Positions 26,614-35,351 of a DNA stretch of 64,000 nucleotides are shown piece by piece. Numbering within the stretch: the first letter of the stretch is position 1; each line of letters starts with the position of its first letter. The stretch is taken from positions 682,001 through 746,000 of the forward strand of contig NZ_JACVMN010000001.1 in the NCBI RefSeq assembly GCF_014698935.1. The letters run 5' to 3'. A program made the translations under genes and the position numbers. Source of the stretch: Flagellimonas sp. S3867 (GTDB taxonomy: Bacteria > Bacteroidota > Bacteroidia > Flavobacteriales > Flavobacteriaceae). The notes below the pieces were generated by a model. It worked only from the letters and a program-made list of their open reading frames with translations, searched no databases and had not been told where the DNA came from.

Positions 26614-26665
26614 GGTGAAGTGTCCCAAAGGGACGTAGGGGGCGAAAATGAGATGTGGGTATTAC
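26614..26665. repeat. REP-like palindromic element, copy 2
   Basis: It holds a GTCCC/GGGAC hairpin (26622-26634), an AGGGGG run and the tail AAAATGAGATGTGGGTA. These match the element at 16178-16246 in order and spacing. Confidence 0.75.
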
Positions 26666-26801
26666 GATGATACGCAAGACCTTATTGGATTGTTGGATGC
26701 TCAATGTCACACAGAGCAATGTCATCCGTAGTAGTGTTTGCCTTTCACCCTTCACCTCTAAAAAGCTCAAACCCAAAGTTCAAATGCAAAACAGCTAACC
26801 C

Positions 26802-26850
26802 ATGACTTCTGACTTCTGAAAACTGACTACCGATTACTGACAACTAAAAT
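26802..26850. repeat. Heptanucleotide-phased tract abutting operator copy 3
   Basis: Seven consecutive 7-mers: ATGACTT, CTGACTT, CTGAAAA, CTGACTA, CCGATTA, CTGACAA, CTAAAAT. The tract ends one base before the copy-3 operator. Confidence 0.8.
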
Positions 26851-26851
26851 C

Positions 26852-26921
26852 CCATCCATCAATCCAAAACGCCCATCCGTCAATTGACATGATTTGATAG
26901 CTAATCTCCCTCCTAATTTCG
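26852..26921 (+). promoter_or_regulatory. Direct-repeat operator and promoter, copy 3
   Basis: Half-sites CCATCCATCAATCC (26852-26865) and CCATCCGTCAATTG (26873-26886) start 21 bp apart. The box TAATTTCG is at 26914-26921, exactly 41 bp after the second half-site begins. The MopE-like gene starts 29 bp later. The first half-site is identical to copy 2 and the second to copy 1. Confidence 0.7.
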
Positions 26922-26949
26922 CCAACATAACCCTTAAAAATTCAATTTT

Positions 26950-28302
26950 ATGAAAACCTCTAATTTTCTAAACAAGCTAATGTTTCTAGGCCTTGTTACT
27001 TTTTCTATGTCCTGTAGTAAGGATGATGGCTGCACGCAGCAAACATTTTATCTTGACAATGACAAAGATGGCTTCGGGCAAACTACAAAAACCAAAATGG
27101 CCTGCGAAAAACCCGCTGGGTATGCTGAAAAAAGTGGTGATACCGATGACGGCAACACATTGGATTTTCCCGGTTGCAACGAAATTACTTTCTATTTTGA
27201 CAAGGATGACGACGGTTATGGAAATCCCAACGCAACAGAAATCGGGTGTATTGATGCACCTGACGGTTTTGTGGCCCAAGGTGGTGACTGTGACGATGAG
27301 GATGATCAAATCAATCCTGGAGTAAAGATCACCTATTATGAAGACATGGACGAAGATGGATTTGGCGTGGAAGACAAGACCATTCAAGTATCCATCTGCG
27401 ACCCAGCGCCTGAAAAGTACACCGATAGGGACACTGGCTTTGACTGTGACGACAACAATAAAGATGTAAACCCAGATAGTCCGTTCAGATATTATGAAGA
27501 TGCTGACGGGGACGGCTACGGAAACCCGATTATTTCCATTCAAGCTTTGGGATGCAGGGATGATGTGGTCGGTTATGTGGTAAACGCTGATGATTGTGAC
27601 GACACAGACCCTAATATCAATCCAGAAAGCGATGAAATCGCCGGTGACGGTATTGACAATAACTGCGATGACATTTCAGGATTTATTTGGGATGGCCCAA
27701 CTATCGAATTCAACAAAGCGGCCAATGTAGATTGGACACTTGCCGAAAACCAAGATGAACTTACCAAAAAAGTCACCTTTACACGTCAAAATACGGGTCC
27801 CATGTACAATTTTGAATGGTGGCAAACGGAATTTAAAGCTGATGCCGTGCATGTTAACAGTTCTGACTCTGACCTTCATGCCGACTTCTGGGATAACGAG
27901 AATTCCACCGACAGGGATTTTAAATTCTCCGGTGGCACCAAAGGTGTTCGGTGGGCACTTTTAGATAGCACAGGAGGTGACCTAACCAATGAGGGATGGG
28001 CAACCTATCCTTATGCCACTCTGGGCAATCCGGAAGGCTTTTACAGCTTTCATAATGTTGTTTCCATTATTACAGCGCTCGAAGATGGTTTTGTGGTAGA
28101 TGGCGTGGTAGATGATTTCAACATTTCACTGTCTGGATTCCCAGATTTTGACGATGTGGATTACGAAGACCTTATTGGCAAAAAACTCGGTGTTTGGTTG
28201 GTGGAAGATGATATTTACCTGACCCTAACCTTTACCGAATGGGCCTCTGGCCAGCAAGGAGGTGGTGCATTTACTTACACCCGCTCCACACCCAACAATT
28301 AA
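26950..28302 (+). CDS. MopE-like putative metal-binding lipoprotein
   Basis: A 450-residue lipoprotein with signal and lipobox (FLGLVTFSMSC). Residues about 30-235 hold four to five MopE-type repeats. In each, a Ca-binding-like DxDxDG(Y/F)G segment is followed by a conserved Cys and DCDDxDxxINP: for example FYFDKDDDGYGNP, YYEDMDEDGFGVE, YYEDADGDGYGNP and DDCDDTDPNINPESDE, closing with GDGIDNNCDD. Such repeats were named for a surface copper-binding protein of methanotrophs. In Bacteroidota the role is unknown and calcium binding is equally plausible. The C-terminal 200 residues form an unrecognised beta-rich domain. It shares its operator type with the two other surface genes. Confidence 0.85.
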   Translation: MKTSNFLNKLMFLGLVTFSMSCSKDDGCTQQTFYLDNDKDGFGQTTKTKMACEKPAGYAEKSGDTDDGNTLDFPGCNEITFYFDKDDDGYGNPNATEIGCIDAPDGFVAQGGDCDDEDDQINPGVKITYYEDMDEDGFGVEDKTIQVSICDPAPEKYTDRDTGFDCDDNNKDVNPDSPFRYYEDADGDGYGNPIISIQALGCRDDVVGYVVNADDCDDTDPNINPESDEIAGDGIDNNCDDISGFIWDGPTIEFNKAANVDWTLAENQDELTKKVTFTRQNTGPMYNFEWWQTEFKADAVHVNSSDSDLHADFWDNENSTDRDFKFSGGTKGVRWALLDSTGGDLTNEGWATYPYATLGNPEGFYSFHNVVSIITALEDGFVVDGVVDDFNISLSGFPDFDDVDYEDLIGKKLGVWLVEDDIYLTLTFTEWASGQQGGGAFTYTRSTPNN

Positions 28303-28356
28303 TAGTTCAGTTTAGTTAGTTTTTCAATTTCCATTAGTGTTCTTCCCTTTCTCCAA

Positions 28357-28384
28357 AAGCCCCGGGGTTCTCCCGGGGTTTTTT
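28357..28384 (+). terminator. Rho-independent terminator after the MopE-like gene
   Basis: GC-rich arms CCCCGGG (28360-28366) and CCCGGGG (28372-28378) flank a 5-nt loop. A run of T residues follows and A residues precede, so it may act in both directions. Confidence 0.9.
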
Positions 28385-28413
28385 ATTGTATTATGACCAC
28401 AACTCTTCACCCC

Positions 28414-28440
28414 GTCACCCCGAACTTGTTTCAGGGTCAC
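28414..28440. repeat. REP-like palindrome
   Basis: CACCCCGAACTTGTTTCAGG is an imperfect palindrome (CCC/GGG and GAA/TTC pairs). I recognise this type of short element as recurring in intergenic DNA of many Bacteroidota genomes. It lies between the MopE-like gene terminator and the gapN-type gene. Confidence 0.55.
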
Positions 28441-28498
28441 ACAAAATTACACTCAAACAGAAGAGATGCCGAAACCAGTTGGACATGAAAAATATTCT

Positions 28499-30088
28499 TT
28501 ACAAAATATAATCCGTGCTTAAAAAGTTGCTCACTTTGGCTTCCAACAATTGCTCAATGGTTTCGTTGTTTAAATCATTGTCCTTAAAGGCCACAAAAGT
28601 CCTAATAGAAAAGGATCTAAGCGCATCATGCACGCTCAAGGTAGATTGTGCAGAATCTTTTCTCCCTGTAAATGGGTACACATCCGGTCCACGTTGGCAG
28701 GAACTGTTCAAATTCACACGACACACCAAATTGGCAAGCGTATCGATAAGCGGCGACAGGGTGTATACGTCTTTTCCAAATAAACTTACCTGTTGCCCAT
28801 AGTTCGATGCCGCCATATCATCTAACGGCTCTTCAATATCTTTAAAGGACACCACCGGAATAATGGGACCAAATTGTTCTTCTTCATATACTCGCATGTC
28901 TTTAGAGACCGGATATAAAACCGCTGGCCAGATATAATTTTCCGCTATCTTCCCTCCATTTTTATTCTGGACTTTGGCACCCTTGTCCTTGGCATCATCC
29001 AAGAGTTCTTGGATGTAAGCAGGTTTTCCAGGTTCGGGAAGTGGAGTCAATTGAGCCCCATCATCCCAAGGGTTTCCAAATTTTAAAGCATCAACTGCAG
29101 TTGAGAAGCGTTTTAGGAATTCTGCCTTAACATCCTCGTGTACATAAATCACCTTTAATGCGGTACAACGTTGTCCATTGAAAGACAAGGTTCCTGAAAT
29201 ACATTCTTTGATGGTCAAATCCAAATCGGCATCGGGAAGAATGATCGCGGGGTTCTTCGCTTCCAATCCCAACACCAATCGAAGTCGATTACTTTTTGGA
29301 TGTTGGTCTTGCAATGCATTGGCCGATTTACTGTTCCCAATCAAAGCTAGCACATCAACTTTTCCGGTTTTCATGATTGGAGCGGCCACTGCCCTTCCCC
29401 TACCGAACAAAATGTTCACTACTCCCTTCGGGAAACTACTTTGGAATGCCTCCAAAAGTGGCGTGATCAACAGCACTCCATGTTTAGCAGGCTTGAAAAT
29501 TGCCGTGTTACCCATGATCAAGGCAGGAATCAACAAGGCGAACGTCTCGTTCAATGGGTAGTTATAAGGCCCCAAGCACAATACCACTCCTAAAGGTCCT
29601 CTGCGGATATGGGCATACACCCCATCGTGCTTTTGAAATTTGGCAGAATTACGGTCCAACTGTTTATAGTCCTCAATGGTATCATAAATGTACTCCACGG
29701 TACGGTCGAACTCCTTTCCGGAATCTGGAAGGGATTTTCCTATTTCCCACATCAACAGTTTCACGACCTCCTCGCGCTTCTCCTCCATTTTTTTCACGAA
29801 AGATTCCATGCATTCGATACGGTCTTTAACTTTCATTGTGGGCCAAACGCCCTGGCCTTGTGCATAAGCACTTGTCGCCGCATCCAAAGCCTCCATGGCT
29901 TCGGGTTCTCCCATATCGGGAATGCTTCCCAAAATGGTATGGGCATATTCCGCAGTTGATGATATGGTAGAGATAACTTCGGAGTTTTTACCGTTCCATT
30001 CCTTTAATTCACCATTGACCAAATAGGTTTTTTGATGGATTTGTGATGCAATTTGAAATTCTTCTGGTATTGCATTATGTGTCTGCAT
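28499..30088 (-). CDS. gapN: NADP-dependent glyceraldehyde-3-phosphate dehydrogenase, aldehyde dehydrogenase family
   Basis: A 529-residue aldehyde dehydrogenase of the non-phosphorylating GAPDH type. It would oxidise glyceraldehyde 3-phosphate directly to 3-phosphoglycerate with NADP, giving NADPH without ATP. The cofactor/substrate region [22 protein letters not shown], catalytic Glu in [10 protein letters not shown] (near residue 270) and catalytic Cys in [10 protein letters not shown] (near residue 306) are present. It is somewhat longer than the 475-residue streptococcal GapN. It lies downstream of ilvA on the same strand, 157 bp away, but is probably separately transcribed. Substrate assignment rests on family resemblance; a different aldehyde is possible. 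Confidence 0.8.
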   Translation of the reverse strand: MQTHNAIPEEFQIASQIHQKTYLVNGELKEWNGKNSEVISTISSTAEYAHTILGSIPDMGEPEAMEALDAATSAYAQGQGVWPTMKVKDRIECMESFVKKMEEKREEVVKLLMWEIGKSLPDSGKEFDRTVEYIYDTIEDYKQLDRNSAKFQKHDGVYAHIRRGPLGVVLCLGPYNYPLNETFALLIPALIMGNTAIFKPAKHGVLLITPLLEAFQSSFPKGVVNILFGRGRAVAAPIMKTGKVDVLALIGNSKSANALQDQHPKSNRLRLVLGLEAKNPAIILPDADLDLTIKECISGTLSFNGQRCTALKVIYVHEDVKAEFLKRFSTAVDALKFGNPWDDGAQLTPLPEPGKPAYIQELLDDAKDKGAKVQNKNGGKIAENYIWPAVLYPVSKDMRVYEEEQFGPIIPVVSFKDIEEPLDDMAASNYGQQVSLFGKDVYTLSPLIDTLANLVCRVNLNSSCQRGPDVYPFTGRKDSAQSTLSVHDALRSFSIRTFVAFKDNDLNNETIEQLLEAKVSNFLSTDYIL

Positions 30089-30245
30089 AACCTTGTTTTT
30101 TTAGGTAGTAATTCATTTGGCAGAGCCAAATACAGCGCAAAGCTAACACAAAAAACACTGAAACTCCCTTTATTTACAAAGGTTTACCTCCGCAAACGTT
30201 TTAGTAAGACTATTTTAAAAAAAGTGTTGGACATTGTGATGTGAA

Positions 30246-31511
30246 TCACACCAAATATTGAAAAAGATCGGGTTTGTCGTTCAAATAATCTCCAAAAAAG
30301 TTATTGGCTTTCATTCGTTGAATCAGAGGTTCAAGGTCATTGGATGATTTTAATTCAATCCCGACCACAGCGGGTGCATTTTCTCTGCTAGACTTTTTGG
30401 AATACTCAAAATGGGTGATATCGTCATTTGGTCCCAATATGTCAGCAACAAATTCTTTTAAAGCTCCAGGACGTTGTGGAAATCGAACTATGAAGTAGTG
30501 CTTCAAACTGCTATAGAGCAATGCCCGTTCCTTGATTTCGGCGGTACGGGTAATGTCGTTGTTGCTACCACTTACCACACAAATCACATTTTTTTCTTTG
30601 ATTTCGTCTTTAAAATTATCCAGGGCAGAAATGGTGAGGGCACCAGCGGGCTCTACCACTATGGCGTCCCTATTGTATAATTCTAATATGGTTTGACAAA
30701 CTTTCCCTTCGGGAATGGTTTCCATTTGATGAAGATGGTCCCTACAGATGGGAAAGGTGTAGTGACCAACTTTTTGAACCGCGGCCCCATCAATAAACTT
30801 ATCAATATGTTCAAGTTCAACAATTTCACCCTTATCGATAGCAGTTTTCATGGATGCAGCTCCTGCTGGTTCAATACCGATAATTTTGGTTTTTGGAGAC
30901 AGGGCATCGAATGTGGCACAAAGACCGGCAGCCAATCCTCCTCCTCCGACGGCCACAAATACATAATCTATTGGGTTTTCTGACTGATTGAGCAATTCCA
31001 GACCAATGGTCGCTTGACCCTCAATAGTCTTTGGATCATCAAAAGGGTGTACAAAAATCTTGTTTTTCTTTTCGCAGAAAATCTCCGCGGCCTTTTGGGA
31101 ATCATCAAAGGTATCGCCCTCCAATACCACTTGCACCCACTCCCCTCCAAACATTTTGGTTTGATCTATCTTTTGTTTCGGGGTAACTATGGGCATATAA
31201 ATGGTACCCTGCACTTTAAGATGATTACAGGCAAAGGCGACACCTTGCGCATGGTTACCTGCACTAGCGCACACCACCCCTCTTTTTAATTCGTTTTGGG
31301 AAAGTGAACTTATTTTGTTGAAGGCCCCACGAATTTTATAGCTACGTACCCGGTGTAGGTCTTCTCGTTTTAGAAGAATATTGGCCCCGAATTTTTTGGA
31401 ATAGCGGATACTTTGCTGCAATGGTGTTGGGTCGGCTACTAGTTTAATAGTCTGCGCAGCTTTGTAAATATCCGCTATATCCGGAAAATATGTTGTCGCT
31501 GTTCCTTTCAT
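30246..31511 (-). CDS. ilvA: Threonine ammonia-lyase (threonine deaminase)
   Basis: A PLP enzyme that converts threonine to 2-oxobutanoate, the first committed step of isoleucine synthesis. It has 421 residues. The PLP lysine is Lys59 in RSYKIRGAF, and the phosphate-binding loop GGGGLAAG lies near residue 190. Residues about 325-421 form an ACT-like regulatory domain (FIVRFPQRPGALKEF), as in the shorter biosynthetic enzymes. It is last in the ilvD-B-N-C-A operon, 30 bp after ilvC, so it is under the same attenuator. Confidence 0.95.
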   Translation of the reverse strand: MKGTATTYFPDIADIYKAAQTIKLVADPTPLQQSIRYSKKFGANILLKREDLHRVRSYKIRGAFNKISSLSQNELKRGVVCASAGNHAQGVAFACNHLKVQGTIYMPIVTPKQKIDQTKMFGGEWVQVVLEGDTFDDSQKAAEIFCEKKNKIFVHPFDDPKTIEGQATIGLELLNQSENPIDYVFVAVGGGGLAAGLCATFDALSPKTKIIGIEPAGAASMKTAIDKGEIVELEHIDKFIDGAAVQKVGHYTFPICRDHLHQMETIPEGKVCQTILELYNRDAIVVEPAGALTISALDNFKDEIKEKNVICVVSGSNNDITRTAEIKERALLYSSLKHYFIVRFPQRPGALKEFVADILGPNDDITHFEYSKKSSRENAPAVVGIELKSSNDLEPLIQRMKANNFFGDYLNDKPDLFQYLV

Positions 31512-31541
31512 AAGGATAATATCAGCGGGATTAACAGTTTA

Positions 31542-33017
31542 CTAAACAATAGGTTTCATAGCCGTCATGGACTCACGCAATCTTGCTCCGACAATCTCAA
31601 CAGGGTGCTCGCGCAGTGCTTTGTTCACAGTAATCAGTTTTACATTATCCACACCATTATCGCTTCCTGCTCCATATTGTTTTCCAATGATATCGGTCTC
31701 CACGGTTTTCATAAAATCCGTCAATAACGGTTTGCAGGCATGGTCAAAAAGATAACACCCGTACTCAGCTGTATCAGAAATAACCCGATTCATCTCAAAC
31801 AATTTTTTTCTGGCGATGGTATTTGCAATCAGTGGTGTTTCGTGCAAGGATTCGTAGTATGCTGATTCACCAATAATTCCAGATTCTGTCATGGTTTCAT
31901 AGGCCAGTTCCACTCCAGATTTTACAAGAGCCACCATTAAAACCCCGTTATCGTAAAATTCTTGTTCTGAAATATCGTCGCTTCCAGCGGGTGTCTTTTC
32001 AAAAGCGGTTTCACCCGTGGCCGCTCGCCAATCCAATAAATTTTTATCTCCATTGGCCCAATCTTCCATCATGGTTTTGGAGAAATGACCACTCATGATG
32101 TCATCCATATGTTTTTGGAACAATGGACGCATGATGTCTTTCAATTCTTCGGCCAATTCAAATGCCTTTATTTTGGCAGGGTTGGACAATCTATCCATCA
32201 TATTGGTGATTCCTCCATGCTTCAGACCTTCGGTAATGGTTTCCCATCCGTATTGAATCAGTTTTGAAGCATAGCCTGCATCAATTCCTTTTTCCAACAT
32301 TTTATCGAAACATAAAATGGAACCCGTTTGCAACAAACCACATAAAATGGTCTGTTCTCCCATTAAATCAGATTTCACCTCCGCAACAAATGATGATTCC
32401 AAAACACCGGCTTTGTGTCCGCCTGTACCTGCAGCATATGCCTTTGCCTGAGCCAGACCCTTTCCTTCAGGATCGTTCTCCGGATGCACAGCTATCAAGG
32501 TAGGCACACCAAATCCTCTTTTATATTCTTCACGTACCTCGGACCCTGGACTCTTTGGTGCTACCATAATTACGGTCAAATCTTCACGCACCTGCATGCC
32601 TTCTTCAACTATATTGAATCCATGGGAATATGAAAGGGTTGCTCCTTTTTTCATAAGAGGCATAACCGTACTTACCACATTGGTGTGCTGTTTGTCCGGT
32701 GTTAAATTAATCACTAAGTCAGCCTTTGGAATCAATTCTTCATAGGTTCCTACCTGAAAATTGTTCTCTTTGGCATTTTTAAAGGATTGTCTTTGTTCTT
32801 TTATGGCAGCTTCTCGAAGTGTATAGGAAATGTCCAAACCTGAATCCCTCATATTCAATCCTTGGTTCAATCCTTGGGCCCCACAACCCACAATTACGAT
32901 TTTCTTTCCTTTGAGTGCCGTGACACCGTCTGCAAATTCGCTGGCGTCCATGAATCTACACTTTCCTAATTGTTCCAATTGATCGCGAAGCGACAGCGTA
33001 TTAAAATAATTTGTCAT
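31542..33017 (-). CDS. ilvC: Ketol-acid reductoisomerase (NADP), class II
   Basis: The second common enzyme of valine and isoleucine synthesis; it isomerises and reduces 2-acetolactate and 2-aceto-2-hydroxybutanoate using NADPH and Mg. It has 491 residues from the ATG at 33017, the length of the class II (E. coli type) enzyme with a duplicated C-terminal domain; upstream in-frame codons run into ilvN and are ignored. The Rossmann motif [17 protein letters not shown] is near the N-terminus. The metal-binding Glu/Asp residues lie in [12 protein letters not shown] and [12 protein letters not shown]. It sits 25 bp after ilvN. Confidence 0.97.
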   Translation of the reverse strand: MTNYFNTLSLRDQLEQLGKCRFMDASEFADGVTALKGKKIVIVGCGAQGLNQGLNMRDSGLDISYTLREAAIKEQRQSFKNAKENNFQVGTYEELIPKADLVINLTPDKQHTNVVSTVMPLMKKGATLSYSHGFNIVEEGMQVREDLTVIMVAPKSPGSEVREEYKRGFGVPTLIAVHPENDPEGKGLAQAKAYAAGTGGHKAGVLESSFVAEVKSDLMGEQTILCGLLQTGSILCFDKMLEKGIDAGYASKLIQYGWETITEGLKHGGITNMMDRLSNPAKIKAFELAEELKDIMRPLFQKHMDDIMSGHFSKTMMEDWANGDKNLLDWRAATGETAFEKTPAGSDDISEQEFYDNGVLMVALVKSGVELAYETMTESGIIGESAYYESLHETPLIANTIARKKLFEMNRVISDTAEYGCYLFDHACKPLLTDFMKTVETDIIGKQYGAGSDNGVDNVKLITVNKALREHPVEIVGARLRESMTAMKPIV

Positions 33018-33042
33018 TTTCGATTTTATATTTAGTGCTATT

Positions 33043-33570
33043 TTATTGATTTTGAAATTCTTCCAAGATATTGGTAATCGGCATGGTGGCCTTGGTAACG
33101 GCAATACGGCCGGAACGGACAAATTGCATAATGCCGTAGGGTTCAAGAGCATCGTGCATTTCATCAATCTCATGTCGACGTCCGGTTTTGGACAAAACAA
33201 AAAAGTCCCTGGCCACGGTAACAATCTGCGAATTACTCTCTTTTATAATATTTTGAATTTGTCTTTCGTCGAAAAGAAGATCAGAAGCGATTTTAAATAA
33301 TGCCGACTCCTGAAAAATTGTTTCATCATCGGTGTGATAGAACGCTTTGATAACCTCGATTTGCTTTTCAATCTGACCTGCAATTTTACGGACCCATTCT
33401 TCAGGCGCAAAAACTACAATGGTGAATTTTGAAACATTCTCAATTTCTGATTTTGAGACATTTAAACTCTCTATATTAATGTGTCTCTTTAAGAATATAC
33501 CAGATATCCTGTTTAAAAGACCGATGTTATTTTCGGAATAAACCGATATGGTAAACCACTTTTTTTCCAT
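33043..33570 (-). CDS. ilvN: Acetolactate synthase small (regulatory) subunit
   Basis: The 175-residue regulatory subunit that confers valine feedback on acetolactate synthase. The N-terminal ACT domain reads [20 protein letters not shown] followed by [12 protein letters not shown]. The C-terminal ALS_ss_C domain ends in [10 protein letters not shown]. Its start codon is one base after the ilvB stop, so the two are translated together and the subunits assemble as a complex. Confidence 0.96.
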   Translation of the reverse strand: MEKKWFTISVYSENNIGLLNRISGIFLKRHINIESLNVSKSEIENVSKFTIVVFAPEEWVRKIAGQIEKQIEVIKAFYHTDDETIFQESALFKIASDLLFDERQIQNIIKESNSQIVTVARDFFVLSKTGRRHEIDEMHDALEPYGIMQFVRSGRIAVTKATMPITNILEEFQNQ

Positions 33571-33571
33571 G

Positions 33572-35305
33572 CTATTTTAATCTAATATCAGAAACCGATG
33601 CTCCTGACGGAATCATTGGAAATACGTTATCCTCTTTTTCTACTCTAACTTCCAAGAAATACGGGTCCTTGGAAGCAATCATTTCTTGAACCGCATCCTC
33701 AAGTTCAGAACGTTCAACAACCCTTCTGGATTTGATGTGATATCCTTCGGCAATTTTCACAAAATCAGGATTGGTCATCACTGTGGATGCATATCGGCTT
33801 TCAAAGAAAAGTTCTTGCCATTGCCGAACCATACCCAAATGCTCATTGTTCAGGACCACAATTTTGACCGGTACGTTATGTTGAAAGATAACCCCCAGTT
33901 CTTGAATGGTCATTTGATACCCCCCATCTCCGATGATGGCAACCACTTCGCGTTCCATAGCTCCCATTTTGGCGCCAATGGCCGCTGGAAGTGCAAACCC
34001 CATGGTTCCTAATCCTCCAGAGGTAATATTACTTTTTGATTGTTTGAATTTCGCATAGCGACATGCAATCATTTGATGCTGTCCCACATCCGTTACCATA
34101 ACGGCTTTATGTTCTGAAGCAATGTTGATCTGCTCAATAACCTCCCCCATGGTCAAACCGTCCTTGGTGGGTGAAATATCCTTTTTGATTACGGTTTCGT
34201 ACTCGATCTTATATTTTTCTTCGAACTCAGCTCTCCAAGCTTTGTGCTCTTTTTTATGGATCAAGGGGAGCAACAATTCTAATGTTTGTTTGGAATCACC
34301 CAAAACAGCGACATCGGCCTTTACATTTTTGTTGATTTCAGCAGGGTCAATCTCGAAATGTATCACCTTGGCTTGTTTCGCGTAGGTATCCAAACTACCG
34401 GTAACCCTATCATCAAAGCGCATACCGATGGCTACAAGAACATCGCACTCATTGGTTAATACATTAGGACCATAATTGCCATGCATACCCACCATGCCAA
34501 CATTTAATGGATGATCGGTATCCATCGCCGAGAGTCCTAAAATGGTCCATGCGGCCGGAATTCCAGCTTTCTCCACCAAGGCTTTCAATTCTTCTTCAGC
34601 TTCTCCTAGAATTACACCCTGACCGAATACGATATAAGGTTTTTTTGCATTGTTAATCAGCTTGGCAGCAGCTTCGATAGCATTTACATCCGGCTTTGGC
34701 ACAGGCTTATAACTTCGAACCCCAGTGCATTTTTCATATGCAAAATCAAACTCATCGAACTGGGCATTTTTGGTGATATCAACCAATACCGGTCCTGGTC
34801 TTCCCGATCTAGCGATATAGAATGCCTTGGCCATGATTTCAGGAATTTCACTTGCTTTTGTGATTTGATAATTCCATTTTGTTACCGGAGTTGAAATCCC
34901 TACAATATCCGTTTCCTGAAACGCATCTGAGCCCAATAAATGTCTTGGCACCTGTCCTGTGATACAAACCAAAGGTGTGGAATCTATTTGTGCATCGGCC
35001 AAACCAGTGACTAAATTGGTTGCGCCTGGTCCTGATGTAGCCATGGCAACCCCTACTTTGCCGTTCACACGTGCATAGCCCTGTGCTGCATGCGTAGCGC
35101 CTTGTTCGTGTCGGGTAAGAATGTGGGTCAATTTGTCTTGGAACTTATACAGTTCATCATAAACGGGCATAATCGCCCCTCCTGGATATCCGTAAATCAA
35201 ATCGACACCTTCAGCCAGCAAACAATGTATGATGGCTTCCGCTCCTGAAATGCGAATGGATGTTTCTTTTTTCTTTGCTGTTTTTTGTGCTTTCAATGTT
35301 TCCAT
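33572..35305 (-). CDS. ilvB: Acetolactate synthase large (catalytic) subunit
   Basis: A ThDP- and FAD-dependent enzyme joining pyruvate with pyruvate or 2-oxobutanoate, 577 residues. The N-terminal PYR domain has GYPGGAIMPVYDEL (39-52) and the catalytic Glu67 in RHEQGATHAAQGYAR. The ThDP motif starts with GDGGYQMT near residue 460 and ends with NNEHLGMVRQWQ. Length is normal. It sits between ilvD and ilvN in the operon. Confidence 0.97.
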   Translation of the reverse strand: METLKAQKTAKKKETSIRISGAEAIIHCLLAEGVDLIYGYPGGAIMPVYDELYKFQDKLTHILTRHEQGATHAAQGYARVNGKVGVAMATSGPGATNLVTGLADAQIDSTPLVCITGQVPRHLLGSDAFQETDIVGISTPVTKWNYQITKASEIPEIMAKAFYIARSGRPGPVLVDITKNAQFDEFDFAYEKCTGVRSYKPVPKPDVNAIEAAAKLINNAKKPYIVFGQGVILGEAEEELKALVEKAGIPAAWTILGLSAMDTDHPLNVGMVGMHGNYGPNVLTNECDVLVAIGMRFDDRVTGSLDTYAKQAKVIHFEIDPAEINKNVKADVAVLGDSKQTLELLLPLIHKKEHKAWRAEFEEKYKIEYETVIKKDISPTKDGLTMGEVIEQINIASEHKAVMVTDVGQHQMIACRYAKFKQSKSNITSGGLGTMGFALPAAIGAKMGAMEREVVAIIGDGGYQMTIQELGVIFQHNVPVKIVVLNNEHLGMVRQWQELFFESRYASTVMTNPDFVKIAEGYHIKSRRVVERSELEDAVQEMIASKDPYFLEVRVEKEDNVFPMIPSGASVSDIRLK

Positions 35306-35351
35306 AAACCTTATTTAAGGATTATTTGTTCCCCACAATCTGGGAAATATT

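Noticed and set aside
33018..33224. N-terminal extension of IlvC to an ATG at 33224
   Set aside because: It overlaps ilvN, and the canonical KARI start [18 protein letters not shown] is at 33017.
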